A program made the translations under genes and the position numbers. The notes beneath the pieces are model-generated. The model saw only the letters and a list, made by a program, of their open reading frames with translations. It was not told the origin of the DNA and made no database searches. A stretch of 64,000 nucleotides of DNA from Bordetella sp. LUAb4 (GTDB lineage Bacteria > Pseudomonadota > Gammaproteobacteria > Burkholderiales > Burkholderiaceae_B): NCBI RefSeq assembly GCF_021325795.1, contig NZ_JAHPZX010000003.1:806001-870000 (forward strand), given 5' to 3'. Positions within the stretch are counted from its first letter, which is position 1; every line of letters begins with the position of its first letter. Shown one piece after another: positions 35,945 to 43,911 of the stretch.

Positions 35945-37213
35945 TCATCCAGCACCAGACTCGTTCAATGGTTGGGGGAATGACCGGGCCCACTGCAGCA
36001 AGCGCGCGTCGCAGTCAGGTTTACCGATCCACTGCACACCCACGGGCATCCCTTGGGCGCCTGTACGGGTAGGCAGATGCAGGCACGGCCAGCCCAGCAA
36101 GGACCACATGCGATTGAAAACGGATGATCCGGTAGTGGACAGTCCCAGTGGCGCTTCGCCGGGCGCGCTGGGCGCCAAGATGAAGTCGATCTCGGAAAAT
36201 CTTTCCAGCCACCGCGCGGCAAGTGTCGCGCGTTGTCGCTGCGCCAGCACATACGTACGGTAGGAAATCGCAAGACCCACGCGCACCACGTCTCGCGCCG
36301 CCACGCTGATGCGGTCTTCCGCCGCCTGCACGACAGGCATGAGCCCTCGCGCAAGTTCGTAGCGCATGATGGTGGCATGCAGTGACGTCAGCGTATCGAT
36401 GTCCCCATCCAGATCGGGACGTTCGATAACGGCACCCGCAGCCACCAGTCGCGCTTCGCAAAGGCTCAAGGCATCGCGCGCGGCGGGACTCAGCGTGCCC
36501 AGTGTCGTGCATTCAAGTATCGCGACACGGGGGGGCGCTTGTTTCGCGGCGCTGACGTCGTCATCCGGCGTCAGTACGGCCGCCACTTCCAGGGACTGCG
36601 CCACCGTTCGTGTGAACCATCCTACGGTGTCGAGACTGTCGCAAAGCACTTGCATCCCGCCGCGATGAACGCGTCCGAAGGTCGGTTTGAAACCCACGAC
36701 GCCGCAGTAAGCCGCGGGCCGGATCATCGATCCCCCCGTTTGTGTGCCCAGTGCCACGTCGACCAGTCCGGCGGCAACCGCCGCGGCGGAGCCGCTGGAA
36801 GATCCCCCTGGCGTGTGGTCGACATTGCGGGGGTTGCGCGTGGCGCCCGGTGTGGTGAAGGCGAATTCCGCTGTGACGGTCTTGCCTACCGGTACCGCGC
36901 CGGCCGCGCGCAGCTGTGCCACGCAAGTGGCGTCGAAGGTTTTCGGAACATCACCGAGCGCCCGGCTGCCCGCTTGCGTCGGCATCCCCGCGACGTCGAT
37001 CACATCCTTGACGCCAAGTGTCCAACCGGCGAGTGGACCTTGGGCCTGGGCGTTGAGCTTGTCCTGCGCTTGAGCCGTCCAGACGAAGGCGTGCAGCTCG
37101 GCGTCGTCACGCTGAATCCTGGTCAATGCGTGCTGGACACGGTCGGCGGGAGATAAGGCGCCGGTATCAAACGGAGGGGACACGCTGGGATGTGACATGC
37201 TGGGGGGCGACAT
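35945..37213 (-). CDS. amidase-signature family protein
   Basis: A 422-residue hydrolase of the amidase-signature family (GatA-like). The Ser-cisSer-Lys triad elements are visible: Lys in LGVKDVIDVAG near residues 68-78, the serine loop GGSSSGSAAAVAAG and the nucleophile region GTQTGGSMIRPAAYCG. These enzymes cleave amide bonds of small carboxamides. The start is uncertain, because tandem 15-bp repeats place ATGs at 37213 and 37198 and neither has a clear Shine-Dalgarno. The Bug gene is 44 bp upstream on the same strand, so uptake and hydrolysis of an amide are probably coupled. Confidence 0.85.
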   Translation of the reverse strand: MSPPSMSHPSVSPPFDTGALSPADRVQHALTRIQRDDAELHAFVWTAQAQDKLNAQAQGPLAGWTLGVKDVIDVAGMPTQAGSRALGDVPKTFDATCVAQLRAAGAVPVGKTVTAEFAFTTPGATRNPRNVDHTPGGSSSGSAAAVAAGLVDVALGTQTGGSMIRPAAYCGVVGFKPTFGRVHRGGMQVLCDSLDTVGWFTRTVAQSLEVAAVLTPDDDVSAAKQAPPRVAILECTTLGTLSPAARDALSLCEARLVAAGAVIERPDLDGDIDTLTSLHATIMRYELARGLMPVVQAAEDRISVAARDVVRVGLAISYRTYVLAQRQRATLAARWLERFSEIDFILAPSAPGEAPLGLSTTGSSVFNRMWSLLGWPCLHLPTRTGAQGMPVGVQWIGKPDCDARLLQWARSFPQPLNESGAG

Positions 37214-37238
37214 GCTTGGATGTGAAGTGCTTCTTCGT
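37179..37238. repeat. 15-bp tandem repeat over the amidase start region
   Basis: Four consecutive 15-mers (GACACGCTGGGATGT, GACATGCTGGGGGGC, GACATGCTTGGATGT, then a decayed GAAGTGCTTCTTCGT) span the amidase N-terminus. Each of the middle two contains a CAT that is an in-frame ATG on the minus strand. The encoded N-terminus is the low-complexity MSPPSMSHPSVSPP. Changing the copy number would add or remove start codons without breaking the frame. Confidence 0.7.
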
Positions 37239-37257
37239 GTGGTCTGGGGAATCCGAG

Positions 37258-38256
37258 TTACTGGATCGTGATGTGCTTTTCGCTGATCAAGGTACCCCAA
37301 CGCTTGGACTCGCTGGCGATGAACGACGTGAAGTCTTGCGGTGATCCACCTGCGACTTCGCCACCTTCGGATTCCACGACGCGACGGTAGGCCGGATCCT
37401 TCAAGATCTCGTTGAGGTTGGTGTTGAGCTTGTCGATGATCGGTTGCGGAGTTCCCGCCGGCGCGATCACGCCGAACCAGTTGGAAGCCACCATGTTCGC
37501 GATACCCAGTTCCTTGAATGTCGGAATATTGGGCAACGCAGCCAGACGCGTGTCCGCGGAAACGGCAAGCAGCCTCAAGCGAGCTTGATCGCCCTGGGCG
37601 TTGGGCAGAAGCAGGCTTGGCAGTTCCAGGTAAAAGTCCACATTGCCCGCCATCAGGTCCCCCGCCGCGGGTGCGCCGCCTCGATAGGGGACGTGCGTGG
37701 CGTTGAAGCCGGCATTGTCCTTGAACAATTCGGTAATCAGCTGCGATGCACTGCCGGCGCCCGTGGACGCGAAATTGAGCTTCTTGGGATCCGCCTTCCC
37801 AGCCGCGATCAGATCGCCGGCGCTCTTGTAAGGGGACTGCGCATTGACCCCCAGCACCATGGCACCCCGTTCGAGCAGCAATATCGGGGCGATGCCTTTG
37901 TCCGGATCGAAGCCCAGATTGCTACCGTAGAGCGCCTTGTTGACCGACAGCGGAGCGAAGTTGCCCAGGCCGATGGTGTAGCCGTCCGGATTCGCACGGG
38001 CGATTTGCGCCGTACCGATATTGCCGCTGGCGCCCGGCTTGTTCTCGACCACCACCGCCACCTTCAGGCGCGTACTCAGCTGCTGGGCAATTTGTCGCGA
38101 GCGGGTGTCGGAACTGCCGCCGGCCGCATAAGGAACGATGAAGGTAATGGGTTTGGATGGGTAGGCATCCTGTGCCTGGCCGGGCGTGGCAATGAACAGC
38201 GCCAAGGCGCTCGCCAGCGCGAGCATGGATTTTCGGACGCTTGCATGGTTCCGCAT
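37258..38256 (-). CDS. Bug/TctC-family periplasmic substrate-binding protein
   Basis: A 332-residue exported binding protein. MRNHASVRKS plus a hydrophobic helix ending TPGQAQ is the signal. The mature part shows YPSKPITFIVPYAAGGSSD and VVVENKPGASGNIG. A divergent LysR gene starts 127 bp upstream and an amidase follows downstream, so its ligand is probably an amide or the carboxylate released from it. No TctAB genes are present. Confidence 0.9.
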   Translation of the reverse strand: MRNHASVRKSMLALASALALFIATPGQAQDAYPSKPITFIVPYAAGGSSDTRSRQIAQQLSTRLKVAVVVENKPGASGNIGTAQIARANPDGYTIGLGNFAPLSVNKALYGSNLGFDPDKGIAPILLLERGAMVLGVNAQSPYKSAGDLIAAGKADPKKLNFASTGAGSASQLITELFKDNAGFNATHVPYRGGAPAAGDLMAGNVDFYLELPSLLLPNAQGDQARLRLLAVSADTRLAALPNIPTFKELGIANMVASNWFGVIAPAGTPQPIIDKLNTNLNEILKDPAYRRVVESEGGEVAGGSPQDFTSFIASESKRWGTLISEKHITIQ

Positions 38257-38383
38257 GAATTCTCCCCCTGATGGTCTCTATGGAACGCGCGCTGAAAGCG
38301 GCATGAAAAGGATTCTAGGGAGCGCATGATTGTGATGTCTAATACTAAGAAAAGTCGATATTGATTCCTTGAAGGAAATAATC

Positions 38384-39271
38384 ATGTTGGACCATCGCTG
38401 GCTGCATGCCTTTTCCATCGTGGCCGAGGAATTGCACTTTGGCCGTGCGGCGCAGCGCCTGCATCTGAGCCAGCCGCCGCTGAGCAAGACCATACGCAAG
38501 CTGGAAGCGCAGTTGGGTGCGGCCTTGCTGATTCGGACGACCCGCTCGGTGAAACTGACCGCCGCCGGCGCGGAACTGGCCAGGCGCATCCGCCAACTGT
38601 CGGTGGACGCCGAGGCCATGGAGGCAGCCGTACGCCAGACGGCACGCGGAGAGATCGGCCGCCTGGCCTTGGGCATCACGCCTAGCGCGGCCTATTCGAA
38701 TTTCTCGGAAGTGTTGTACGAATTCAGGCAGCGCTATCCGACGGTGCGCCTGGACTTGCGTGAGATGAATTCCAGCGACATGCCCGATGCCCTTCATCGG
38801 CGGCAATTGGACATGGCTATACTGCGCCCGCCGTTCGCGGATCCGGACCTGGCGCCGCAACGCGTTTACGACGAGCCCATGGTCGCCGCGATGCGCAAGG
38901 ACCATCCGCTGGCAGGACGTAGATGGGTCACCATGAAGCAAGTGCTGGCCCATGACCTCATCGGCTATTCCCGCGAGAACTCACGCTATTTCAGCCAGAT
39001 CCTGCAAATGATGATAGGCGCCACCGGCGCGCCCGCGCGCATCGTCATGGAAAGCATGATCCCCACGATTCTTACCTTGGTGGCAGCGGGCTTCGGTATT
39101 GCCCTGGTGCCTGCGGCGCTGTCCACGGTGCGCGGCGACATCATGACCTACGTCGGCATTCGTGGCCCTGGCGCCATGCGTGCCGAGTTGTTCGTCGCGC
39201 GCCAGCCGGCCAGCGTCAACCCTGCGGTCGACAGGCTGATGGAGGTGATTCGGGATATGAATGGCAAGTGA
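38384..39271 (+). CDS. LysR-family transcriptional regulator
   Basis: A 295-residue LTTR of the BenM/CatM-like branch. The winged HTH reads MLDHRWLHAFSIVAEELHFG, then LHLSQPPLSKTIRKLEAQLG. The effector domain begins near IGRLALGITPSAAYSNF. ATG 38384 has AAGGA seven bases upstream; the TTG-initiated extension at 38369 is not needed. Divergent from the Bug-amidase operon across 127 bp, it is the likely activator of that operon. Confidence 0.9.
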   Translation: MLDHRWLHAFSIVAEELHFGRAAQRLHLSQPPLSKTIRKLEAQLGAALLIRTTRSVKLTAAGAELARRIRQLSVDAEAMEAAVRQTARGEIGRLALGITPSAAYSNFSEVLYEFRQRYPTVRLDLREMNSSDMPDALHRRQLDMAILRPPFADPDLAPQRVYDEPMVAAMRKDHPLAGRRWVTMKQVLAHDLIGYSRENSRYFSQILQMMIGATGAPARIVMESMIPTILTLVAAGFGIALVPAALSTVRGDIMTYVGIRGPGAMRAELFVARQPASVNPAVDRLMEVIRDMNGK

Positions 39272-39313
39272 GGTGGCGGCTGGTGCACACCGCCTCGCTT
39301 GCCGGCGGCGCCA

Positions 39314-40828
39314 TCACAGCAGTCCGCGCAGCAATGTCCCCTGGCGCTCGATCTCCGCCGGCCGCAGCCCGCTATAACCGATCACCACGCCGGGAGGCAG
39401 GGCTACCCGGCGGCAGAATTGGGCGATGAACTGCATGCTCAGCCCCTGGTCCTGAATCCTGGCCTGCACGGCCGCCAGATTGATGTCCGGCGGCAACCAC
39501 CATACCAGATGAAATCCCGCATGTTCGCCGCCGACGTGCAAATTGTCGCGGCCTACCGCAAGGGCCAGCACTTGCATCACCAGGTCGCGTTTTTGCGCAT
39601 ACACCGCCCGGGCTTTGCGGATATGGCGCGCGAAGCTCCCATCTTCCAGAAAGCGTGCCAAGGCGATCTGCTCGATCATGCCGTTGGATCGTCCCGTCGT
39701 CAGACGTGCTCGCGTGAACGCCGCTACCCATCGTTTTGGAAGCACGGCGTAGCCAATGCGCAGCGCGTTGAACATGGTCTTGTTGAAGCTGCCAAGATGG
39801 ATCACCCGGTCCGCCGTATCCAGGCTTTTCAAGGCCGCCAGCGGGGCAGCGTCGTAGTTGAATTCGCTGTCGTAGTCGTCCTCGATGATCCAGCAGTTCT
39901 CCTGCGCGGCCCAGGCCAGCAGGTCCAGGCGGCGGGACACCGGCATCGTGACGCCCACGGGCGATTGATGCGCGGGCGTGACATGTACCAGCTTCACGTT
40001 GCGCTGCCGCCTGGCGCGGTCTACCGAGAAGCCGTGTTCGTCGATGGCGATGGGCACGACCCGGGACGTGAACTGGCTGAACAAGGGCAGGGCGGTCAGG
40101 TAGCCCGGGTCTTCCACCAGCACCTGGTCTTGCGGTTCCAGCAGAACGCGGGCGCTCAAGTCCAGGCCGTCGCGGATGCCGGTGAGAATGACGACCTGAT
40201 CGGCGTCGCAGGAAATCCCGCGCGCCGCGCCCAGGTAACGTGCGACCTGTTCGCGCAAGGGGCGCCAACCCTGTGGCGCCTCATAGGCCAGTTGCTCGGG
40301 CGTCACGGCCTTCGCGCTTGCCAGCAGGCCTCTGCGCCAGGCCGCCATGGGGAATATCGATGCATCCGCGCTGCGGGCGGCGAACAAGGGTTGTGGGACG
40401 CGGTGTCCGTTGGCGGCAGGAGGGGCGTCCGACGGGATCGAGGCTGGCAATGGAGCGGGTTTGCCTCGGCCGGCACCCGCACCCGGGACCCCGGCCACGC
40501 CGTGGCTCTGGCCCGGCAACCCACGTCGGAAGAAGCGATCGGGGATGACCGCTGAGACGTAGGTTCCGGATCCCACCGTCCCGGTCGTATAGCCTTCGCT
40601 ACGCAGCTGGTCATACGCTGCCTCGACCGTGGACCGCGAGACGCTCCACCGTTGCGCCAGCGAGCGCGTCGAGGGCAGCCGTGTGCCCGCTGCCAGGGCG
40701 CCTTGCAGGATGCGCTCCTGGATCTGCCGATACACCCACGACTGCTTGGATTCCCCCGCCCGCGCCGGTGACGCCGGCAAATCCAGACTCGACTCGGCCT
40801 TGCGGTGAGAAGAAAGTGGCTTGGTCAT
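39314..40828 (-). CDS. MocR-type GntR regulator with aminotransferase domain
   Basis: A 504-residue MocR/PdxR-like regulator. The N-terminal GntR winged HTH (about 30-100) contains QERILQGALAAGTRLPSTRS and LAQRWSVSRSTVEAAYDQL. A fold-type I PLP aminotransferase-like domain follows, with EDDYDSEFNYD and the PLP lysine region HLGSFNKTMFNALRIGY. Members sense PLP, amino acids or related effectors. It is divergent from the reductase-M24 fusion gene, with 174 bp between, and is its likely regulator. Confidence 0.92.
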   Translation of the reverse strand: MTKPLSSHRKAESSLDLPASPARAGESKQSWVYRQIQERILQGALAAGTRLPSTRSLAQRWSVSRSTVEAAYDQLRSEGYTTGTVGSGTYVSAVIPDRFFRRGLPGQSHGVAGVPGAGAGRGKPAPLPASIPSDAPPAANGHRVPQPLFAARSADASIFPMAAWRRGLLASAKAVTPEQLAYEAPQGWRPLREQVARYLGAARGISCDADQVVILTGIRDGLDLSARVLLEPQDQVLVEDPGYLTALPLFSQFTSRVVPIAIDEHGFSVDRARRQRNVKLVHVTPAHQSPVGVTMPVSRRLDLLAWAAQENCWIIEDDYDSEFNYDAAPLAALKSLDTADRVIHLGSFNKTMFNALRIGYAVLPKRWVAAFTRARLTTGRSNGMIEQIALARFLEDGSFARHIRKARAVYAQKRDLVMQVLALAVGRDNLHVGGEHAGFHLVWWLPPDINLAAVQARIQDQGLSMQFIAQFCRRVALPPGVVIGYSGLRPAEIERQGTLLRGLL

Positions 40829-40863
40829 TTTTCTAAATATGGCTCTATTGATGAGGCCATTTT

Positions 40864-40983
40864 ATGGGTAACTTTGGTTTCCCATTGGCTTCCGATTTAG
40901 CTTCTTCTTTAGCTGCCCCTTTAGCCTCCCCCTTTGGCTGCCTCGCTAGCTTCCCCTTGGACTTCTCAAGTGTCGCTGCCTGA
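40864..40983 (+). CDS. possible 39-residue leader peptide upstream of the fusion gene
   Basis: ATG 40864 has GAGG eight bases upstream and an open frame of 39 codons rich in Leu-Ala-Ser repeats (PLASDLASSLAAPLASPFG), ending with TGA at 40981-40983, 19 bp before the fusion gene ATG. The DNA from 40896 to 40931 is a 12-bp tandem repeat (TTTAGC plus six pyrimidine-rich bases, three copies). It could be a translated leader, or simply repeat DNA in a promoter region. Confidence 0.25.
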   Translation: MGNFGFPLASDLASSLAAPLASPFGCLASFPLDFSSVAA

Positions 40984-41002
40984 GCGAATCCCGGATCCTT
41001 CG

Positions 41003-42826
41003 ATGAATACACGTACTGCTCGGCCCGTCACCATTACGCTCGAAACAGGCGCGTTCACCGCTCATGACCAGACGTCCATCCTGGATGCCGCGTTGGCCAG
41101 CGGTGCGCCGGTCCCGTTTTCCTGTCGGCGTGGCGAATGCGGATCCTGCCGCGCCCAGGTGCTGGCGGGAGAGTTCGAGCCTATCGTGGCGCCCACGGAG
41201 CGGACCTATGTGACCGCGAGCGACGAATTGCTGATGTGCCAATGTCGGGCGAGCAGTGACCTGACTCTGCGATTTCCCCATTGGCAGGCGCCTGAGCGGG
41301 CACCGGTTCAGCGCAGCGCCAAAGTGGTTTCGCGCCGTTCGATGACGGCCGGCGTGACGGAACTCATCATCGATGTCCAGGGACCAGAGCCCTTCGATTA
41401 CCGCCCGGGGCAGCATCTGCATATGTTGCTGAAAGACGGTAGCCGGCGTCCCTTCTCCATCGCCAATGCGCCCGGTAGCACGGGGCATGGACGCTTGCAC
41501 TTCCATATCCGGCGGATGCCCGGCGGGGTTTTTACCGACGGCCACCTGCCGGCCTTGATGCCGGGTGACATCTTGAACCTGGAAGGCCCGTACGGAGACT
41601 GCGTCTGGCCGTCCGCGCTGGCCGAGGACATCGAACACGTCGTTCTGCTGGCCACCGGTACTGGCTTCGCGGGTGTATTCCCCGTCCTTATGGCGGCCAT
41701 CGAAAGCCGGTGCCTGCAGTCCGTCACGCTGTATTGGGGCAGCCGGGAGCTGGAGGACTGCTATGCTGCCGGACTGCTGAATGCGCTGCAAGGCAAGGAC
41801 ACGGTATTCCGCTGGGAGCCGGTAGTAAGTAACAGCCACGGCAGCAACAGCAGCAACAGCAGCAGCAGCACCGACGCAGACGACCCCGGCAACCCCGCTC
41901 TTATCGCCCCTTCTGTCTACGTGCAGGACGCAGCGGCACGCGCCTCCCACGACTGGGCCCGCACCATGGTCTATGCTTGCGGCAACCCGCAAATGGTCCG
42001 TGCCGCCCGCCGGCAATTACAGGCGCAGGGCCTGCCCGCGCATCGCTTCCGATCCGAAGCATTCCTGCCGGCCGCCGACGCTCCACCAACCGGCGCGACC
42101 GCGACGTCACTCCCCAAGCACCCTTGGGAACAAGTCGGGGCGCGCTTCACGCTGGCGGGCATCCTGCAAGCGCGGCAACGTTCCATCACCGCCGTGCGCG
42201 AAATCGCTGCCTTGATACGCCCTGGCATGACGACGGCGCAGGCCATCGCGCTGGCGGACGAGCACTTGCGCGGCATGGGGGCATCGCACAACTGGCATCC
42301 CACCTACATTCGATTCGGCGCCGACTCGCAATCGCCGGCCGTGCAACCCACTGACCGTCAGCGCATCCTGGGTGAAGACGACATCTTCGTGGTCGACATC
42401 GGTCCCGTCTGGGGCAACTACGAAGGCGACTATGGCGACACCTACACGACGGGTGCCAGCGCGGACCAAGCGCGTTGCGCCGAGGCGGCGCGGCTGGTGT
42501 TCCAGCGCACACGGCTGGCCTGGCTGGATGGCTTGACGGGTGCGGCGCTCTACGACGTGGCGGACGAGTACGCGCGCGAATACGGTTGCACCATCGTGCG
42601 CGAAATCCCCGGCCATCGCGTTGCCGATTTTCCTCACGCGCTGTATGGCAAGCATCAACTGGCCGCGGCGGACTTCGTTCCCAGCGATGGCATCTGGGTC
42701 TTGGAAATTCAGGTGCGTGACCTGCGCCTGCCGATCGGCGCATTCTACGAGGACGTGCTGTTGCGCGATGGCGCAGTCATCGCCGGCGCTGCCGAGACCG
42801 CCGCTGTAGGCACCGCTGTCATCTGA
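41003..42826 (+). CDS. fusion of ferredoxin-type flavin reductase and M24 metallopeptidase-like domain
   Basis: A 607-residue chain with four modules. Residues 8-90 are a plant-type 2Fe-2S ferredoxin (C41, C46, C49, C79). About 100-205 is an FAD-binding domain with RRPFSIAN at 148-155, and 212-355 an NAD(P)-binding domain (LLATGTGFAG, then YACGNP). A linker to about 375 leads into an M24 fold to 595 with likely metal ligands D465, D476 (or D479), H538, E568 and E583. The first three modules match CDP-6-deoxyglucoseen-reductase/phenol-hydroxylase-reductase types. A Ser/Asn-rich insert (residues 276-290) sits inside the NAD domain. No internal stop or frame break separates the halves. It is divergent from the MocR gene. 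Confidence 0.85.
   Translation: MNTRTARPVTITLETGAFTAHDQTSILDAALASGAPVPFSCRRGECGSCRAQVLAGEFEPIVAPTERTYVTASDELLMCQCRASSDLTLRFPHWQAPERAPVQRSAKVVSRRSMTAGVTELIIDVQGPEPFDYRPGQHLHMLLKDGSRRPFSIANAPGSTGHGRLHFHIRRMPGGVFTDGHLPALMPGDILNLEGPYGDCVWPSALAEDIEHVVLLATGTGFAGVFPVLMAAIESRCLQSVTLYWGSRELEDCYAAGLLNALQGKDTVFRWEPVVSNSHGSNSSNSSSSTDADDPGNPALIAPSVYVQDAAARASHDWARTMVYACGNPQMVRAARRQLQAQGLPAHRFRSEAFLPAADAPPTGATATSLPKHPWEQVGARFTLAGILQARQRSITAVREIAALIRPGMTTAQAIALADEHLRGMGASHNWHPTYIRFGADSQSPAVQPTDRQRILGEDDIFVVDIGPVWGNYEGDYGDTYTTGASADQARCAEAARLVFQRTRLAWLDGLTGAALYDVADEYAREYGCTIVREIPGHRVADFPHALYGKHQLAAADFVPSDGIWVLEIQVRDLRLPIGAFYEDVLLRDGAVIAGAAETAAVGTAVI
41828..41871 (+). repeat. AGC/AAC trinucleotide repeat inside the fusion gene
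   Basis: A run of AGC and AAC triplets encodes the Ser/Asn-rich insert SNSSNSSSST within the NAD domain. It stays in frame and should give a flexible loop. Such triplet runs can change length by slippage. Confidence 0.7.
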
Positions 42827-42883
42827 CACCCGCCGCCACCTGACGCCACGGCCATCCCAAGCCACGGCCATCCCACCCCGTGG

Positions 42884-43756
42884 CTATCTCACGCTAAGTA
42901 TCCAATCGGAGAACGTGCTGAATGGCTGCACCGATGACCGTGCAGGGTCGCTGACCAGATAGTAGCCATTGCCGCTCAACGCGCTATGCGCAAGCGGCTG
43001 CACCAATTGCCCGGTGGCGAAATCCTGGGTGATGTACGCGCGTTGCGTCACCGCGATGCCCAGCCCTTCGGCCGCGGCCTGCAGGCACAGCACCGCGTTG
43101 GCCAGCGGCAGGAAGCGCGTATCGCTCTTGGGCGCCAGGCTGGTGGAGTGCAGCCAGCGCTCCCAGCAATCCGGCGCGATCATCGACTTCAACAAGGTTT
43201 CACCCAACACGTCGGCGGGCGTGCGCAGGCGTGCCGCCAGCGCCGGGGCGCAGGCCAGCACCAGTTCATCCGGAAACAGCAGGTGAGCGCTCAGGCCCGG
43301 CCAGTGCCCATTGCCGCAGCGCACGACGAAGTCGGCGTTGTGCAGGTCGGTGTCATCGGCACGGGCCACCGTGGCGACCTCGATGTCGATGTTGCTGTGC
43401 CGCGCATACAGCGAACCAAGCCGGGGCATCAGCCATTTGATGGCAAGACTGGGGATGACCTTGACTCGGATGCGACGATTGGCGCCGGTCTCCGCCGCCT
43501 TGGCCAGCACCGATTCCAACTGGTCGAACAACTGGGCGGCCTGCACGGCCAGCTCCGTGCCCGCCGCGGTGAAACCGATGTCGCGGCCATCCTTGCGTAC
43601 CAGTGGCACGCCCAACTCGATCTCCAGGCGACGCAACTGATGGCTGACCGCGCCGGGCGTGATATGCAGCAGCTCGGCGGCACGGCCTACGCCGCCGCTG
43701 CGGTACACGGCATCCAGCACCCGGAGCGGGGCGAGGCGGTTTCTCAGTTTGTGCAT
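42884..43756 (-). CDS. LysR-family transcriptional regulator (GcvA-like)
   Basis: A 290-residue LTTR of the GcvA/AmpR branch: LRVLDAVYRSGGVGRAAELL, then ITPGAVSHQLRRLEIELGVP for the recognition helix. The effector domain begins VKVIPSLAIKWLMPRLG. It is divergent from the Bug-PrpD-Bug-dehydrogenase operon, 155 bp away, with a perfect 10-bp inverted repeat between them, and is the likely regulator of that operon. Confidence 0.9.
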   Translation of the reverse strand: MHKLRNRLAPLRVLDAVYRSGGVGRAAELLHITPGAVSHQLRRLEIELGVPLVRKDGRDIGFTAAGTELAVQAAQLFDQLESVLAKAAETGANRRIRVKVIPSLAIKWLMPRLGSLYARHSNIDIEVATVARADDTDLHNADFVVRCGNGHWPGLSAHLLFPDELVLACAPALAARLRTPADVLGETLLKSMIAPDCWERWLHSTSLAPKSDTRFLPLANAVLCLQAAAEGLGIAVTQRAYITQDFATGQLVQPLAHSALSGNGYYLVSDPARSSVQPFSTFSDWILSVR

Positions 43757-43796
43757 TATTGAGCTGGATTAAATGATCCAGGAATAAGTTTCCACA

Positions 43797-43855
43797 GACA
43801 CTTGATAGGAAGCGGCCTACAGTCTGCCTTGCTACATAAAACTAAATCAAGTGTC
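43797..43855. promoter_or_regulatory. long-spaced perfect inverted repeat in the LysR/Bug divergent promoter
   Basis: GACACTTGAT at 43797-43806 and ATCAAGTGTC at 43846-43855 are exact inverse complements separated by 39 bp, filling most of the space between the two divergent starts (43756 and 43912). The intervening DNA is a good place for both promoters. Widely spaced half-sites fit a LysR tetramer, though each arm could also be half of a separate site. Confidence 0.5.
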
Positions 43856-43911
43856 GGACGCACGCTCGCCATGTTGCAGGGCGGCAAAAGATCCGGCCAG
43901 AAGGAGACAGC

